A DNA stretch of 64,000 nucleotides. Source: Mageeibacillus sp. UBA1212 (GTDB lineage Bacteria > Bacillota > Clostridia > UBA1212). Under the pieces are notes generated by a model. The model did no database searches, was not told where the DNA came from, and saw nothing but the letters and a program-made list of their open reading frames with translations. Each line of letters begins with the position of its first letter. The first letter of the stretch is position 1. Below are positions 8,641-17,398 of this stretch, in pieces. Location: contig DBXM01000008.1 of NCBI GenBank assembly GCA_002309655.1, positions 49,462 through 113,461 of the forward strand. The letters run 5' to 3'. The translations under genes and the position numbers were made by a program.

Positions 8641-9720
8641 TTGACGGTGAAAAAATCTGAATCCGGAAAAATTAAATTGCTGGTGCTATTCGGAGGCCAG
8701 TCCACGGAGCATGAAATTTCATGCCTTTCCGCCTATTCCGTGCTAAATAACGTGGACAGGCGCGTTTTCGAAGTGCGCGTGTGCGGCGTTACAAAGAACG
8801 GCGACTGGCAGCCGGTGACCGGCATTCCGCTTGAGGAAATCAAGGACGGGCGCTGGACTTCACGCGTGACTGAGGGGTCGGGAATGGCTCCCGCACTGGA
8901 ATGTGTCCGGTGGTGCGACGCGGTCTTCCCGGTGATGCACGGAATTATGGCCGAGGACGGCACGATTCAGGGCTTTTTTGCGCTGAACAGGAAGCCGTGC
9001 GCGGGGCCGGGCGTGCTGGCGTCGGCGGTCTGCATGGACAAGGCGTACACGAAGATCGTTCTGGAGCACGCGGGTATTCCGCAGGCGAAGGCGGTTATCG
9101 TGACTCGCGGCGAGATTGAAAACGGTTTTGACAGCGTGGCTGCGGAGGTCGGTGAAAAGCTGGGCTATCCCTGCTTCGTGAAGCCTTCCAACTCGGGTTC
9201 AAGCGTCGGGGCGTTTAAGGTCGGCGCGCCTTCGGAGCTCGAAAAGTGCCTGCGCGCCGCCGCGGAATTCGACAGAAAAGTGCTGGTTGAGGAGTACATC
9301 GACGCTCAGGAAGTCGAGTGCGCGGTTCTGGGCAACGAAGATCCGGTGGCGTCCACGCCGGGCGAGATCGTTTCAGAGAGCGAGTTTTACGACTATGACG
9401 ACAAGTACATCAACGGGACGAGTTCCACGCGAATTCCCGCCGCGATTCCCGAAGAGGACCGCGAAACTATCAGGAAGCTTGCCGTGAAGGCGTTCAAGGC
9501 GCTGGACTGCGCGGGAATGGCACGCGTCGACTTCTTCCGCGAGAGGAAAACGGGGCGCATTCTTTTGAACGAGGTGAATACGATTCCGGGCTTTACCGAC
9601 ATCAGCATGTACGGGAAGATGCTCGCGTACGACGGAATTCCGTTCAAAGAGCTTATCACTCGGCTCGTGAAGCTGGCGATCGAGGACTTCGAGCACAACA
9701 AAAGGCATCTGTCGAGATAG
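8641..9720 (+). CDS. ddl: D-alanine--D-alanine ligase
   Basis: ATP-grasp enzyme that makes D-Ala-D-Ala for peptidoglycan. Family hallmarks include LFGGQSTEHEIS near the N-terminus, KPSNSGSSVGAFKV in the ATP-grasp loop, EEYIDAQEVECAVLG and the magnesium site LLNEVNTIPGFT. At about 359 residues it is of normal length. The start is uncertain: TTG at 8641 has AAGGA five bases upstream, while GTG at 8647 is a close alternative. The open frame further upstream overlaps hflX. It precedes murI, so two wall-precursor genes sit together. Confidence 0.94.
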   Translation: MTVKKSESGKIKLLVLFGGQSTEHEISCLSAYSVLNNVDRRVFEVRVCGVTKNGDWQPVTGIPLEEIKDGRWTSRVTEGSGMAPALECVRWCDAVFPVMHGIMAEDGTIQGFFALNRKPCAGPGVLASAVCMDKAYTKIVLEHAGIPQAKAVIVTRGEIENGFDSVAAEVGEKLGYPCFVKPSNSGSSVGAFKVGAPSELEKCLRAAAEFDRKVLVEEYIDAQEVECAVLGNEDPVASTPGEIVSESEFYDYDDKYINGTSSTRIPAAIPEEDRETIRKLAVKAFKALDCAGMARVDFFRERKTGRILLNEVNTIPGFTDISMYGKMLAYDGIPFKELITRLVKLAIEDFEHNKRHLSR

Positions 9721-9755
9721 ATTGATCTCATCTGATTATAGCTTATTTCCGGGAA

Positions 9756-9823
9756 ATTACGGACGCATTTCCGGAGCATTACGGACGCATTTCCGGAAAA
9801 TTACGGACGCATTTCCGGAAAAT
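9756..9823. repeat. Three tandem 22-bp units between ddl and murI
   Basis: Units beginning ATTACGGACGCATTTCCGG start at 9756, 9778 and 9800, with a partial unit before the first. The last lies just upstream of murI's ribosome-binding site. The CCGGAAA core recurs at 6661-6715 and inside the nadE N-terminal region. Confidence 0.85.
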
Positions 9824-9845
9824 CTTGCAAAACGCGGAGAAAAAC

Positions 9846-10664
9846 ATGAAGAAAACCGCTTCAAAACCAATCGGAATATTCGACTCCGGCCTGGGCGGCC
9901 TGACGGTTCTTAAAGAGATCAGGAAGCTTCTGCCCGGCGAGGACCTTATTTATTTCGGCGACAGCGGAAGGGCGCCCTACGGCACAAAATCGACCGAAAC
10001 CGTCAGAAAATGCACCGAATCAGACATCAGACTTCTGCTCTCGAAGGACGTCAAGGCGATCGTCGCGGCGTGCAATACTGCGGCTGCCTGCAGCGGAAGG
10101 GAGTTCCTGGAGTCGTTCGGGGTGCCTGTTGTGGACGTGATCAGGGCGGGTTCCGAAGAGGCCGCGAGGGTCAGTAAAACCGGCAGAATAGGCGTCATCG
10201 GCACGCAGGCCACGATCAGGAGCGGCATTTACGAGACTTCGATCAAATCGCTCCGCGGCGACTGCGTTTTCACCGGGAAGGCCTGCCCGCTGTTCGTGCC
10301 ACTGGTAGAAGAGGGCTGGTGGGACAACGAAATCACCGCCGCGGTCTGCAAAAAATACCTGTCGGGAATCGGCGACATCGACACGCTCGTTCTGGGCTGC
10401 ACCCACTACCCTTATCTTGAAAAGGTGATTGCGCGGGAACTCGGCGCCAACGTGACGCTCGTGAACTCCGCGAAAGCCGTCGCCGCGCAGCTGAAAGACC
10501 TTCTTGAGAGGACCGGAATCGCCGGCAAAAAGAAGGGCGGCAAGACTGTTTATTATACGAGCGACAGCGCTGAAAAATTCGCGGGACTCGCGGAGCTGTT
10601 CCTGGGAGGGCTCGACGGCCCGGTGCTGCGGGTCGACCCCGAGGAGTTCATGGGGAAGCAGTGA
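9846..10664 (+). CDS. murI: Glutamate racemase
   Basis: Cofactor-independent racemase that supplies D-glutamate for peptidoglycan. Both catalytic cysteines are in their conserved contexts: AACNTAA and LGCTHYPYL. The N-terminal GIFDSGLGGLTVLKEI and YFGDSGRAPYGTKS are diagnostic. The start ATG at 9846 has GGAG at 9836-9839; an upstream in-frame TTG at 9825 is not preferred. The length of 272 residues is normal. nadE starts two bases after the stop, so translation is probably coupled. Confidence 0.96.
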   Translation: MKKTASKPIGIFDSGLGGLTVLKEIRKLLPGEDLIYFGDSGRAPYGTKSTETVRKCTESDIRLLLSKDVKAIVAACNTAAACSGREFLESFGVPVVDVIRAGSEEAARVSKTGRIGVIGTQATIRSGIYETSIKSLRGDCVFTGKACPLFVPLVEEGWWDNEITAAVCKKYLSGIGDIDTLVLGCTHYPYLEKVIARELGANVTLVNSAKAVAAQLKDLLERTGIAGKKKGGKTVYYTSDSAEKFAGLAELFLGGLDGPVLRVDPEEFMGKQ

Positions 10665-10665
10665 G

Positions 10666-12183
10666 ATGAAGATCAGATTTCAGGTGACCGGACCGAGGCT
10701 GAATCCGGAAAACTTCGCGGCGGGAAAATTCGATCCGGAACGGACTCCGGACGAAAGTTTTCGCTGCGATTTTTGCTGCTTTATGAGGTCGGAAAAAGAG
10801 GCGTCGGAGGCGGCGGAAAAACTGCGGGAAATATTTCCGGGCGTCGGGTATTTCTACGCCTGCGGGAAATATCTGAACTATAGGGCGGACGGATTGTTCC
10901 TTGCGCGGGAAATATCGGATATTTCCGGGAAATGCCGGAAAAACGCGGGAAAACGAGGGAAAACGGAAATTTCGGCGGAAAATCCGGAGGATTTCTGCTA
11001 TCTCTACGCGCTGATGCGGGCGCGGCAGATTTGGAAAAAAGCCGGTATTTCCGGGAAATGCATTCCTGAGAGCGAGGCGGGAAACGCCGGGAAATATTTC
11101 CCGGACGGCGCGGAAAAAACGCTTGCGGACGTTCTCGAAAGGTCGGAAATTTTGCGAACCGTCGCGGACCTTTTGATTGCGGATTCGGGCTTCAAAGCGG
11201 TTGCGGACGGCGCGGAAGTAGCGTTTTCGGGAGGAGATTTTACCGGAATTCTGGCGAAGATGATTGTGCTTGCGGAGGCGCGGCGCGAGCTTCCCGAAGG
11301 AGGCACAGAACTGTTGATGAAGGCGGTTTCAGAGTACATTGAGGCGGGAACCGGGATTTGTGAAAACACCGGGGAGGAGATCGGCGTGAATACTGAATTA
11401 AAGCGGGAGCCGGAAATTGACATAAAGGCTGTGAAAGACGCGCTCGTGAAATGGATCCGCGAGTTTTTCGAGGAGAACGGACCGGGCTGCAACGCGGTCG
11501 TCGGAATTTCGGGCGGCAAGGATTCGTCTGTTGCGGCGGCGATCTGTGCGGAGGCGCTCGGGAAGGACAGAGTGATCGGCGTGCTGATGCCCAACGGCGA
11601 GCAGCCGGACATCGATTTTTCCTATAAATTGGTAAAAACGCTCGGTATTCGCCACTTCACGGTGAACATTGCCGATGCGGTGCAGGGGCTTAAAAACGCG
11701 GTTCCGGAGGACGTTACCGAGACGAGACAGGCGGCGATCAACCTGCCGCCGCGCATCAGAATGAGCACGCTTTACTACGTTTCACAGTGTATGAACGGCA
11801 GGGTGGTCAACACCTGCAACCTCTCGGAGGACTGGGTCGGCTACTCGACAAGGTACGGCGACGCCGCGGGCGACTTCAGCCCGCTTTCACATCTGACTGT
11901 AACTGAAGTCAAGGCCCTCGGAAGGCTGCTGGGCCTGCCGCGTGAACTGACCGACAAGGCGCCGTCCGACGGACTTTCGGGAAAGACCGACGAGGACAAC
12001 CTGGGCTTCACCTACGACGTCTTAGACAGGTATATAAGAACAGGGGAGATCGACGACGAAGACACGAAGCGGCGCATCGACACACTTCACAGGCGCAATC
12101 TTTTTAAACTGAAACTAATGCCTTCGTTCGACCCGGGTTTTGCGGAGCACGGGTGCGGCGAAGAAAACGCGCGAAACATATAA
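10666..12183 (+). CDS. nadE: NAD(+) synthase with unrecognised N-terminal extension
   Basis: The C-terminal 265 residues are a complete ammonia-type NAD synthetase: ISGGKDSS P-loop (about 280-287), then VNTCNLSEDWVGYSTRYGD and KAPSDGLSGKTDED. It amidates deamido-NAD to NAD. The first 240 residues are not the nitrilase-type glutaminase of long NadE proteins. They have several cysteines (CDFCCF) and a low-complexity segment encoded by CCGGAAA/CGGGAAA repeats. A near-perfect ribosome-binding site (GGGGAGGAG, 11371-11379) precedes an in-frame GTG at 11386, which would give a normal-sized NadE. The gene may make a long form, a short form or both. Confidence 0.85.
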   Translation: MKIRFQVTGPRLNPENFAAGKFDPERTPDESFRCDFCCFMRSEKEASEAAEKLREIFPGVGYFYACGKYLNYRADGLFLAREISDISGKCRKNAGKRGKTEISAENPEDFCYLYALMRARQIWKKAGISGKCIPESEAGNAGKYFPDGAEKTLADVLERSEILRTVADLLIADSGFKAVADGAEVAFSGGDFTGILAKMIVLAEARRELPEGGTELLMKAVSEYIEAGTGICENTGEEIGVNTELKREPEIDIKAVKDALVKWIREFFEENGPGCNAVVGISGGKDSSVAAAICAEALGKDRVIGVLMPNGEQPDIDFSYKLVKTLGIRHFTVNIADAVQGLKNAVPEDVTETRQAAINLPPRIRMSTLYYVSQCMNGRVVNTCNLSEDWVGYSTRYGDAAGDFSPLSHLTVTEVKALGRLLGLPRELTDKAPSDGLSGKTDEDNLGFTYDVLDRYIRTGEIDDEDTKRRIDTLHRRNLFKLKLMPSFDPGFAEHGCGEENARNI

Positions 12184-12233
12184 ATACTCGAGACACGCGG
12201 ACAAAAACTGAAACGAAAAGAGGCGTGAAGCGG

Positions 12234-13655
12234 TTGAAAACTGTTTTGAATCCCGGTTTGAATCCTGTTATGGATTCCGGATGCATGCGGGCGGCGGAGC
12301 TTATACAAAAGGGGCGGTTCGCGTGCGCGTGCGGGCGTGACCACGGGGCCAACGTTAAAGAGGTCATCATCGGCAGGGACGCCCTCAGTGCTTTGCCGGG
12401 CGTACTGGGCCGGCTCGGGGCCGCCCGCGCTTATATAGTAAGCGACAGAAACACGGAGCGGGCGGCCGGCGGCCGCGTCGCCGCGATCCTGGACGCGGCC
12501 GGGTTCCGGCTCGACAGGTTTGTCTTTGACCGCGGCTTTGTCGAGCCGGACGAGCCGGCAGTGGGGGCCGCCGTTCTGAACATGTGCGGCGGCCCCGCCT
12601 CCGAAGACCCCCTCGCCGCGGGAAAGACGGCAGTGGTGGCGGTCGGCTCGGGGGTCATCAACGACATCTGCAAAATACTCGCGCACATGACCGGGGCGCC
12701 TTTTGTGACGGTCGCGACGGCGCCTTCCATGGACGGTTTCTGTTCGTCAACTTCCTCGGTGCTGAGGGGCGGCCTTAAGGTTTCGGTCGGGTCGCGCTGC
12801 CCGGACGCGGTAGTCGGCGATACGGAGATACTCTGCGCGGCGCCGGAGAATTCGATTCTTGCGGGACTCGGCGACATGATCGCGAAGTACGTTGCGCTTT
12901 TCGAGTGGAAGCTGGGGCATATTGTGACCGGCGAGTATTACTGCGAACTGACCGTAAACCTGATGCGCGAGGCGCTTGAAAAGGTGGTCTCGAACGCCGC
13001 GGGGCTCAAAAACAGGGAACCGGAGGCAATCGAGGCGGTAATGGAGGGGCTGGTGATCTCGGGTATCGCAATGGACTATGCGGGAATCAGCAGGCCGGCT
13101 TCGGGAATCGAACACTATTTTTCGCATATATGGGACATGCGGGGCGTTTCGTTCGGCACTCCGGTGGCGCTTCACGGGATCCAGTGCGGAATAGGCACCG
13201 TTCTCGCCCTTGAAGGGTACGAAAAGCTTTTCGCGCAAATAGCAAAAATGAACGGTTCCAAGCCGGATTATGAACGCGCCCGCCGCGTGCACGAAGTTTT
13301 TGACGTTCATGAACACGCGAAAAAGATTGCGGCGAGGCTCGGACCGGGCGGCGAAATCATAGCTGAAGACCTGAAAAACAGACGCCTTTACGACCGCGCG
13401 GACACGGAAGAACGGCTGCGGAAAATCGCGGCGAACTACGAACTGATCAAAGCGGAGGCGGAAAAAACGCTTCCGTCCGCACACCGGGTGGCAGACATGC
13501 TTCGCGACGCGGGCGCGCCTGTCAGGCCTTCGGAGATTGGACTTCCCGACGAAGAGATACCGGTTGATTTTGTAATGACGCGCGACATTCGCGACAAGTA
13601 TATTCTGTCGTCTTTCGCCTACGATCTGGGGATTAATATCGATTTCGACATTTGA
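12234..13655 (+). CDS. araM: sn-Glycerol-1-phosphate dehydrogenase (AraM/EgsA type)
   Basis: Metal-dependent reductase of the iron-alcohol-dehydrogenase-like fold that converts dihydroxyacetone phosphate to glycerol-1-phosphate. Evidence includes CACGRDHG near the N-terminus, VVAVGSGVINDICK, the strongly conserved TVATAPSMDGFCS, and metal-ligand regions GLGDMIAKY and a later ALHGIQCG. In Bacillus the product feeds heptaprenylglyceryl phosphate synthesis; the partner synthase is not in this window. The start is uncertain: TTG at 12234 has AGAGG at a suitable distance, while GTG 12225 is too close. The frame upstream overlaps nadE. Confidence 0.88.
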   Translation: MKTVLNPGLNPVMDSGCMRAAELIQKGRFACACGRDHGANVKEVIIGRDALSALPGVLGRLGAARAYIVSDRNTERAAGGRVAAILDAAGFRLDRFVFDRGFVEPDEPAVGAAVLNMCGGPASEDPLAAGKTAVVAVGSGVINDICKILAHMTGAPFVTVATAPSMDGFCSSTSSVLRGGLKVSVGSRCPDAVVGDTEILCAAPENSILAGLGDMIAKYVALFEWKLGHIVTGEYYCELTVNLMREALEKVVSNAAGLKNREPEAIEAVMEGLVISGIAMDYAGISRPASGIEHYFSHIWDMRGVSFGTPVALHGIQCGIGTVLALEGYEKLFAQIAKMNGSKPDYERARRVHEVFDVHEHAKKIAARLGPGGEIIAEDLKNRRLYDRADTEERLRKIAANYELIKAEAEKTLPSAHRVADMLRDAGAPVRPSEIGLPDEEIPVDFVMTRDIRDKYILSSFAYDLGINIDFDI

Positions 13656-13686
13656 CGGAACAAAAACGAGCAGGAAGGAGTAACTT

Positions 13687-14263
13687 ATGGACGAACTTCG
13701 CGAAGAGCCGGTTGCGGAAAATACGACCGTGAACAAACCTGAGATCATGCGCGAGATTTACGCGCGCGTTTACAGGGGCTCGCTTTTCTGCTACGTTCTT
13801 TTGATAGCGGGCGGCGCCGTTTTTCTGTCGTTTAAGCCTCTGGCGGGGCTGATCTCCGGCGGCAGGTTCGACTCGAAACTGACTGTAATTGAGATCGTTG
13901 CAGGCGCCGTCGTAGTGGCGGCGGGAATTCTGGGTCTCGTTTCGATGCTTGCGAACAGAAAAAAAAGAGGCCTCGAAGGCCTGCGAAGAAGTCAGGAACG
14001 TTCACGCCTTCTTTTACAGGGACCGGATCGAGGTCGAAAACGGCGACCGCACGAGCACTCTCAAACTCGCCGGCCTTGCCAAAACGAAGGAGCTGAAACA
14101 CTCGTTGCTGTTCTATTTTAAACGCGGGAACACGTCGGAAATATTCTTCGCGGACAAAGAAGGGTTCACGGCGGAAAAAGCCGTCGAAAAGCTGCGGAGC
14201 ATTCCTGCGTACAAGTTAAAGTTGAAGCGCAAAAAAGCAAATAACCCGAATACACAAGTATAA
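13687..14263 (+). pseudogene. YcxB-like membrane protein, frame broken at an A8 tract
   Basis: The first frame (ATG 13687 with GGAAGGAG) encodes an N-terminal cytoplasmic stretch and two membrane helices (about 36-52 and 63-85). It then reaches A8 at 13959-13966 and continues into nonsense until 14121. Removing one A, or shifting +1, joins it to the frame ending at 14263. That frame encodes a YcxB-like domain: AFFYRDRIEVEN, an LKHSLLFYFKRGN-like segment, FFADKEGFTAEKAVEKL. The joined product would be about 190 residues, the usual YcxB-like length. This may be a sequencing error, a recent mutation or transcriptional slippage; the sequence cannot decide. Confidence 0.75.
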
Positions 14264-14267
14264 AAAG

Positions 14268-14301
14268 AAATCCGCCCCGGTCAAGGAGCGGATTTTTGTT
14301 T
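14268..14301 (+). terminator. Rho-independent terminator
   Basis: A stem AAATCCGC/GCGGATTT (14268-14275 with 14288-14295), extended by CC/GG, ends in TTTTTGTTTT. It closes the ttcA-to-YcxB run and faces the convergent apgM. Confidence 0.87.
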
Positions 14302-14329
14302 TAAGCAGATATTCAAAAGGCCTTGTCCG

Positions 14330-15559
14330 TCAGGCTTTCCCGCCTTCAATGAACCTGGCCATAAGTTTATGCCCCTCGGGAACGTAAACGCCCGTCAGCC
14401 GCGCGAAATTCTCGTCGTACTTCGCGCCCGGGTTCTGCATGAACTTCTGCCTGCTGTCGTAAATAATATAAGGCACCGCGTCGTGGGTGTGCGTTCTGAG
14501 AACGAGCGGGGTGGGGTGGTCGGGAAGAATGAGCATCCTGAAGTCCTCGCCGGCGTCCCGCAGCGCTTTTTCAATGGGCCCGACAACGCGCGCGTCAATA
14601 TACTCGATCGAGAGGATCTTTTCGGGAATCTCGTGGCGGTGGCCGCACTCGTCAGGGCCCTCCATGTGAATATATACAAAGTCGCCGCCGTCAAGCAGAA
14701 ATCTCACCGCCGCGTCTGCCTTGCCTTCAAAATTTGTCTTATATGTGCCTGTAGCGCCTTCGACTACGATGCTCTTCATTCCCGCGCAGATACCGAGCCC
14801 GCGCACAAGGTCGACCGCCGACACGACGGCGCCGCGGAGTCCGTACTTTTCATGAAAATCCGAAAGGGAGGGCCGCCTTCCTTCGCCCCAGGGCCAGATG
14901 GAATTCGCAGGTTTAAGACCGCGGGCAACGCGCGCCTTATTGATAGGGTGTTCCGTCAGCAGCTCGTAGCTCTTTTTCATGCAGGCGAGCAGTTCGTCGC
15001 TCATAAAGCCTTTAGGGAGATACCCGGTAATTTGACGCTCGGTAATGTCGTGCGGGGGAGTGCAGAGAAGCTTCACGCCGGCGGGTACGTTCATGACGAT
15101 GCAGTGGCGGTAGCTGATTCCCGGATAAAACCTGAACGCGGGCGTGCCGAGCTTTTCGTTAATATACTCGATCAGATCCTTCGACTCCGCCGTTGTGATT
15201 TCGTCGGAACTGTAGTCAAGCATAGTTTTCTGCTCGTAGGGTTCGTCGTCCGAGAGGCACACCAGGTTGCAGCGCACCGCGAGATCCTCGTCGCCTAATT
15301 TAATGCCCATGCTGACCGCTTCGAGAGGTGAACGCCCGGAATAAAACTTATCCGGGTCGTAGCCCAGCACCGACATGTTCGCGATGTCGCTCCCGGGCGG
15401 GTTGAGATGGTCGGGAACCGTCTTCACAAGGCCGAGTTCGCCGTACTCGCTCATTCTGTCTATATTGGGTTTGAAAGCTTTCATAAGCGGGGTGGCGCCG
15501 CCGAGCTCCGGAACCGGATAGTCGGCCATTCCGTCCCCCAAAATAACAAGATACTTCAT
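14330..15559 (-). CDS. apgM: Cofactor-independent phosphoglycerate mutase (ApgM type)
   Basis: Alkaline-phosphatase-superfamily enzyme that interconverts 3- and 2-phosphoglycerate using metal ions. It begins MKYLVILGDGMADYPVPELGG, the typical archaeal-type mutase start, with the catalytic serine region in LNPPGSDIANMSVLGYDP. Metal ligands include HMEGPDECGHR and LPDHPTP. At 409 residues it is the archaeal or ApgM class, not GpmI. It is last in a minus-strand operon; the start is 37 bases after the mutS-like stop and has AAAGG upstream. Members have sometimes been annotated as homoserine kinase, which is less likely here. Confidence 0.92.
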   Translation of the reverse strand: MKYLVILGDGMADYPVPELGGATPLMKAFKPNIDRMSEYGELGLVKTVPDHLNPPGSDIANMSVLGYDPDKFYSGRSPLEAVSMGIKLGDEDLAVRCNLVCLSDDEPYEQKTMLDYSSDEITTAESKDLIEYINEKLGTPAFRFYPGISYRHCIVMNVPAGVKLLCTPPHDITERQITGYLPKGFMSDELLACMKKSYELLTEHPINKARVARGLKPANSIWPWGEGRRPSLSDFHEKYGLRGAVVSAVDLVRGLGICAGMKSIVVEGATGTYKTNFEGKADAAVRFLLDGGDFVYIHMEGPDECGHRHEIPEKILSIEYIDARVVGPIEKALRDAGEDFRMLILPDHPTPLVLRTHTHDAVPYIIYDSRQKFMQNPGAKYDENFARLTGVYVPEGHKLMARFIEGGKA

Positions 15560-15596
15560 CGGTTTTTGCCTTTGTTTAGTGAAAATCTAACGCGGA

Positions 15597-17360
15597 TTAA
15601 TTGCTTTCGGCAGGCGCTTCTTCCTTGCCACCGGTCTGTTCCTCGTGGGACTGAAGCAGCTGCTCGAAGCTTATTCCGTACGTGCGCGCGATATCAAGCG
15701 CGAAGCTTCTTCCCTGAGGCGGCATCGGCGTGATCTTGTAGGTGCGCTTGCTTCCGGATTTAAGCTTTTTGATTCCCTGTTCGGTCATAACTTCGAGTTC
15801 GTGGGACTCGTCGACGCCCGCGACAAGGCTCATCATGTCCGACAGGCCCTCTTCTTTGTTGAGCTCGGGAATGTTTTCGGCAAGCTCGTGGATGTGCGTC
15901 GCGAAAAGCGCGCGCGCGCCGATTTTACGCAGGTAGCGCATGATCTCGGTCGCGATGAACAGGCACTCCTGGTGGGAAGTGCTCGACAGCGACTCGTTCA
16001 TCAGAATCATACTGTACTTGGTCAGCTTGGGAAGGATCTGTTCGAGCCTGACGCACTCCTCGCCGAGACGGCCTTCGCTGACGGAGTTCTTTTCGAGCTC
16101 GGGGAAGTGGGTGAAAATGTTGTCGCACGGACTGATCTCGCCCTGCGTGCCCGCGACGGGAAGACCCGCCTGGAACATCATCTGCGCAAGTCCGAGCGCG
16201 CGCGTAATGGTTGTCTTGCCGCCCTGGTTCGCGCCGGTGAGCACGCCTATGCGCCCCTCTTTGTCGCCCATTTTGAAATCGTTCGTGACGACGACGTTGT
16301 CGAGCTTGTTGATGCCCGTGTCGGACATGACCCTGATTGCGAAGCTCACGTCGTAAATGTCGCGCACGTCAAACCTGCGCGCGTCCATGGGCAGCGGGGT
16401 CGGAAAGCACATCGGCAGGCCGGCGTTCCTGAGCTTTTTGACAAGGTGACTGCCGCCGATGTAGAACGAGATCTCAGGCATTAATTCAAAAAGGAAGGCC
16501 GACTCAACTCGCTCGAAGCGGGAGAGGGACTCCGCGAGGTGGCGGAAGGTGTCGCGCATTACGGAACTGAGGTCGCGCATAATCGCGGCGTCGAGGGTTC
16601 CCGCGCTGTTGTCTTTAAGAATCGTATAGAACGTGCCGATGCCGTAGTACCTGTCCTCGTTCGTTTTAGTGCCGAAAAGATTGGACAGAAGGCCCTTGCG
16701 CTTGATCGGTTTTTCGCTCACGGAGAGCAGAACGGACTCGACCGGGTGGAGCTCGTTGTCGAGGTTGATTCCCAGCGTAACGCTCTGGATGCTTCTTATG
16801 TCGTCGCTTAAAACGGGGAGCAGGCGGACGAGCTCGTGATAGGCCGGGTCGGCGGTAATCCCGCTGATGAGTTCGCGAAGCTTAAGCAGCCCTTCGGAGT
16901 CAAACGTGCGCGAAGAGGTGCAGAAAATCCGCTCCAGAACGGTGACGCACTGCACGTAAACTTTAAGAAGCTCCATTCGCCAGACCGTCTTGCGGACGTC
17001 GTCGTCGTGCGCCAGGTTCGTTTTCTCCATGCGCCCGAGCTGCATCGTGAGCGGCAGCAGGTCGGCGTTGGCCATGATCTCGATCTCCGGGTATTTCAGA
17101 AAATCTTTTAAAATCGACTGGCGGTAGAAGATCGTCTTCTCGTCGGTCACCATATCGCTGATCCTGCTTATAATATACTCGCGGCCCTCGTTCCTGACCT
17201 CCATGCCTTCAAGAATCATGTTTGCGTTGACGTCGCGCTCCATGATGTCCTGGTTGAACAGACGGCCTTCGTCGGTTTTCATCGCCTGTTCGCGCGCGCG
17301 TCCTGCTTCGTAGTCCGGCCACATAAGGCTGAAATGGTGTTTCTGGTAAATCGGGTTCAT
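15597..17360 (-). CDS. MutS-family ATPase lacking the mismatch-recognition domain
   Basis: This 587-residue protein has MutS core (domain III) and ABC-type ATPase regions, but no N-terminal mismatch-binding domain and no Smr nuclease. The Walker A is GANQGGKTT (about 379-387). The Walker B region reads MILMNESLSST, with Asn where the usual Asp precedes the catalytic Glu. The H-loop THIHE is present. Such proteins are found widely in Clostridia, and their role is not established; mismatch repair itself is unlikely. It is the middle gene of tcdA-mutS-like-apgM. The ATG at 17360 has AAAGGAG upstream. Confidence 0.85.
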   Translation of the reverse strand: MNPIYQKHHFSLMWPDYEAGRAREQAMKTDEGRLFNQDIMERDVNANMILEGMEVRNEGREYIISRISDMVTDEKTIFYRQSILKDFLKYPEIEIMANADLLPLTMQLGRMEKTNLAHDDDVRKTVWRMELLKVYVQCVTVLERIFCTSSRTFDSEGLLKLRELISGITADPAYHELVRLLPVLSDDIRSIQSVTLGINLDNELHPVESVLLSVSEKPIKRKGLLSNLFGTKTNEDRYYGIGTFYTILKDNSAGTLDAAIMRDLSSVMRDTFRHLAESLSRFERVESAFLFELMPEISFYIGGSHLVKKLRNAGLPMCFPTPLPMDARRFDVRDIYDVSFAIRVMSDTGINKLDNVVVTNDFKMGDKEGRIGVLTGANQGGKTTITRALGLAQMMFQAGLPVAGTQGEISPCDNIFTHFPELEKNSVSEGRLGEECVRLEQILPKLTKYSMILMNESLSSTSHQECLFIATEIMRYLRKIGARALFATHIHELAENIPELNKEEGLSDMMSLVAGVDESHELEVMTEQGIKKLKSGSKRTYKITPMPPQGRSFALDIARTYGISFEQLLQSHEEQTGGKEEAPAESN

Positions 17361-17398
17361 CCTTTAGCTCCTTTAAAAATCGGAATCATCTGCGCCGT

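Noticed and set aside
9756..9823. Possible CRISPR array
   Set aside because: The 22-bp units abut with no spacers and there are no cas genes.
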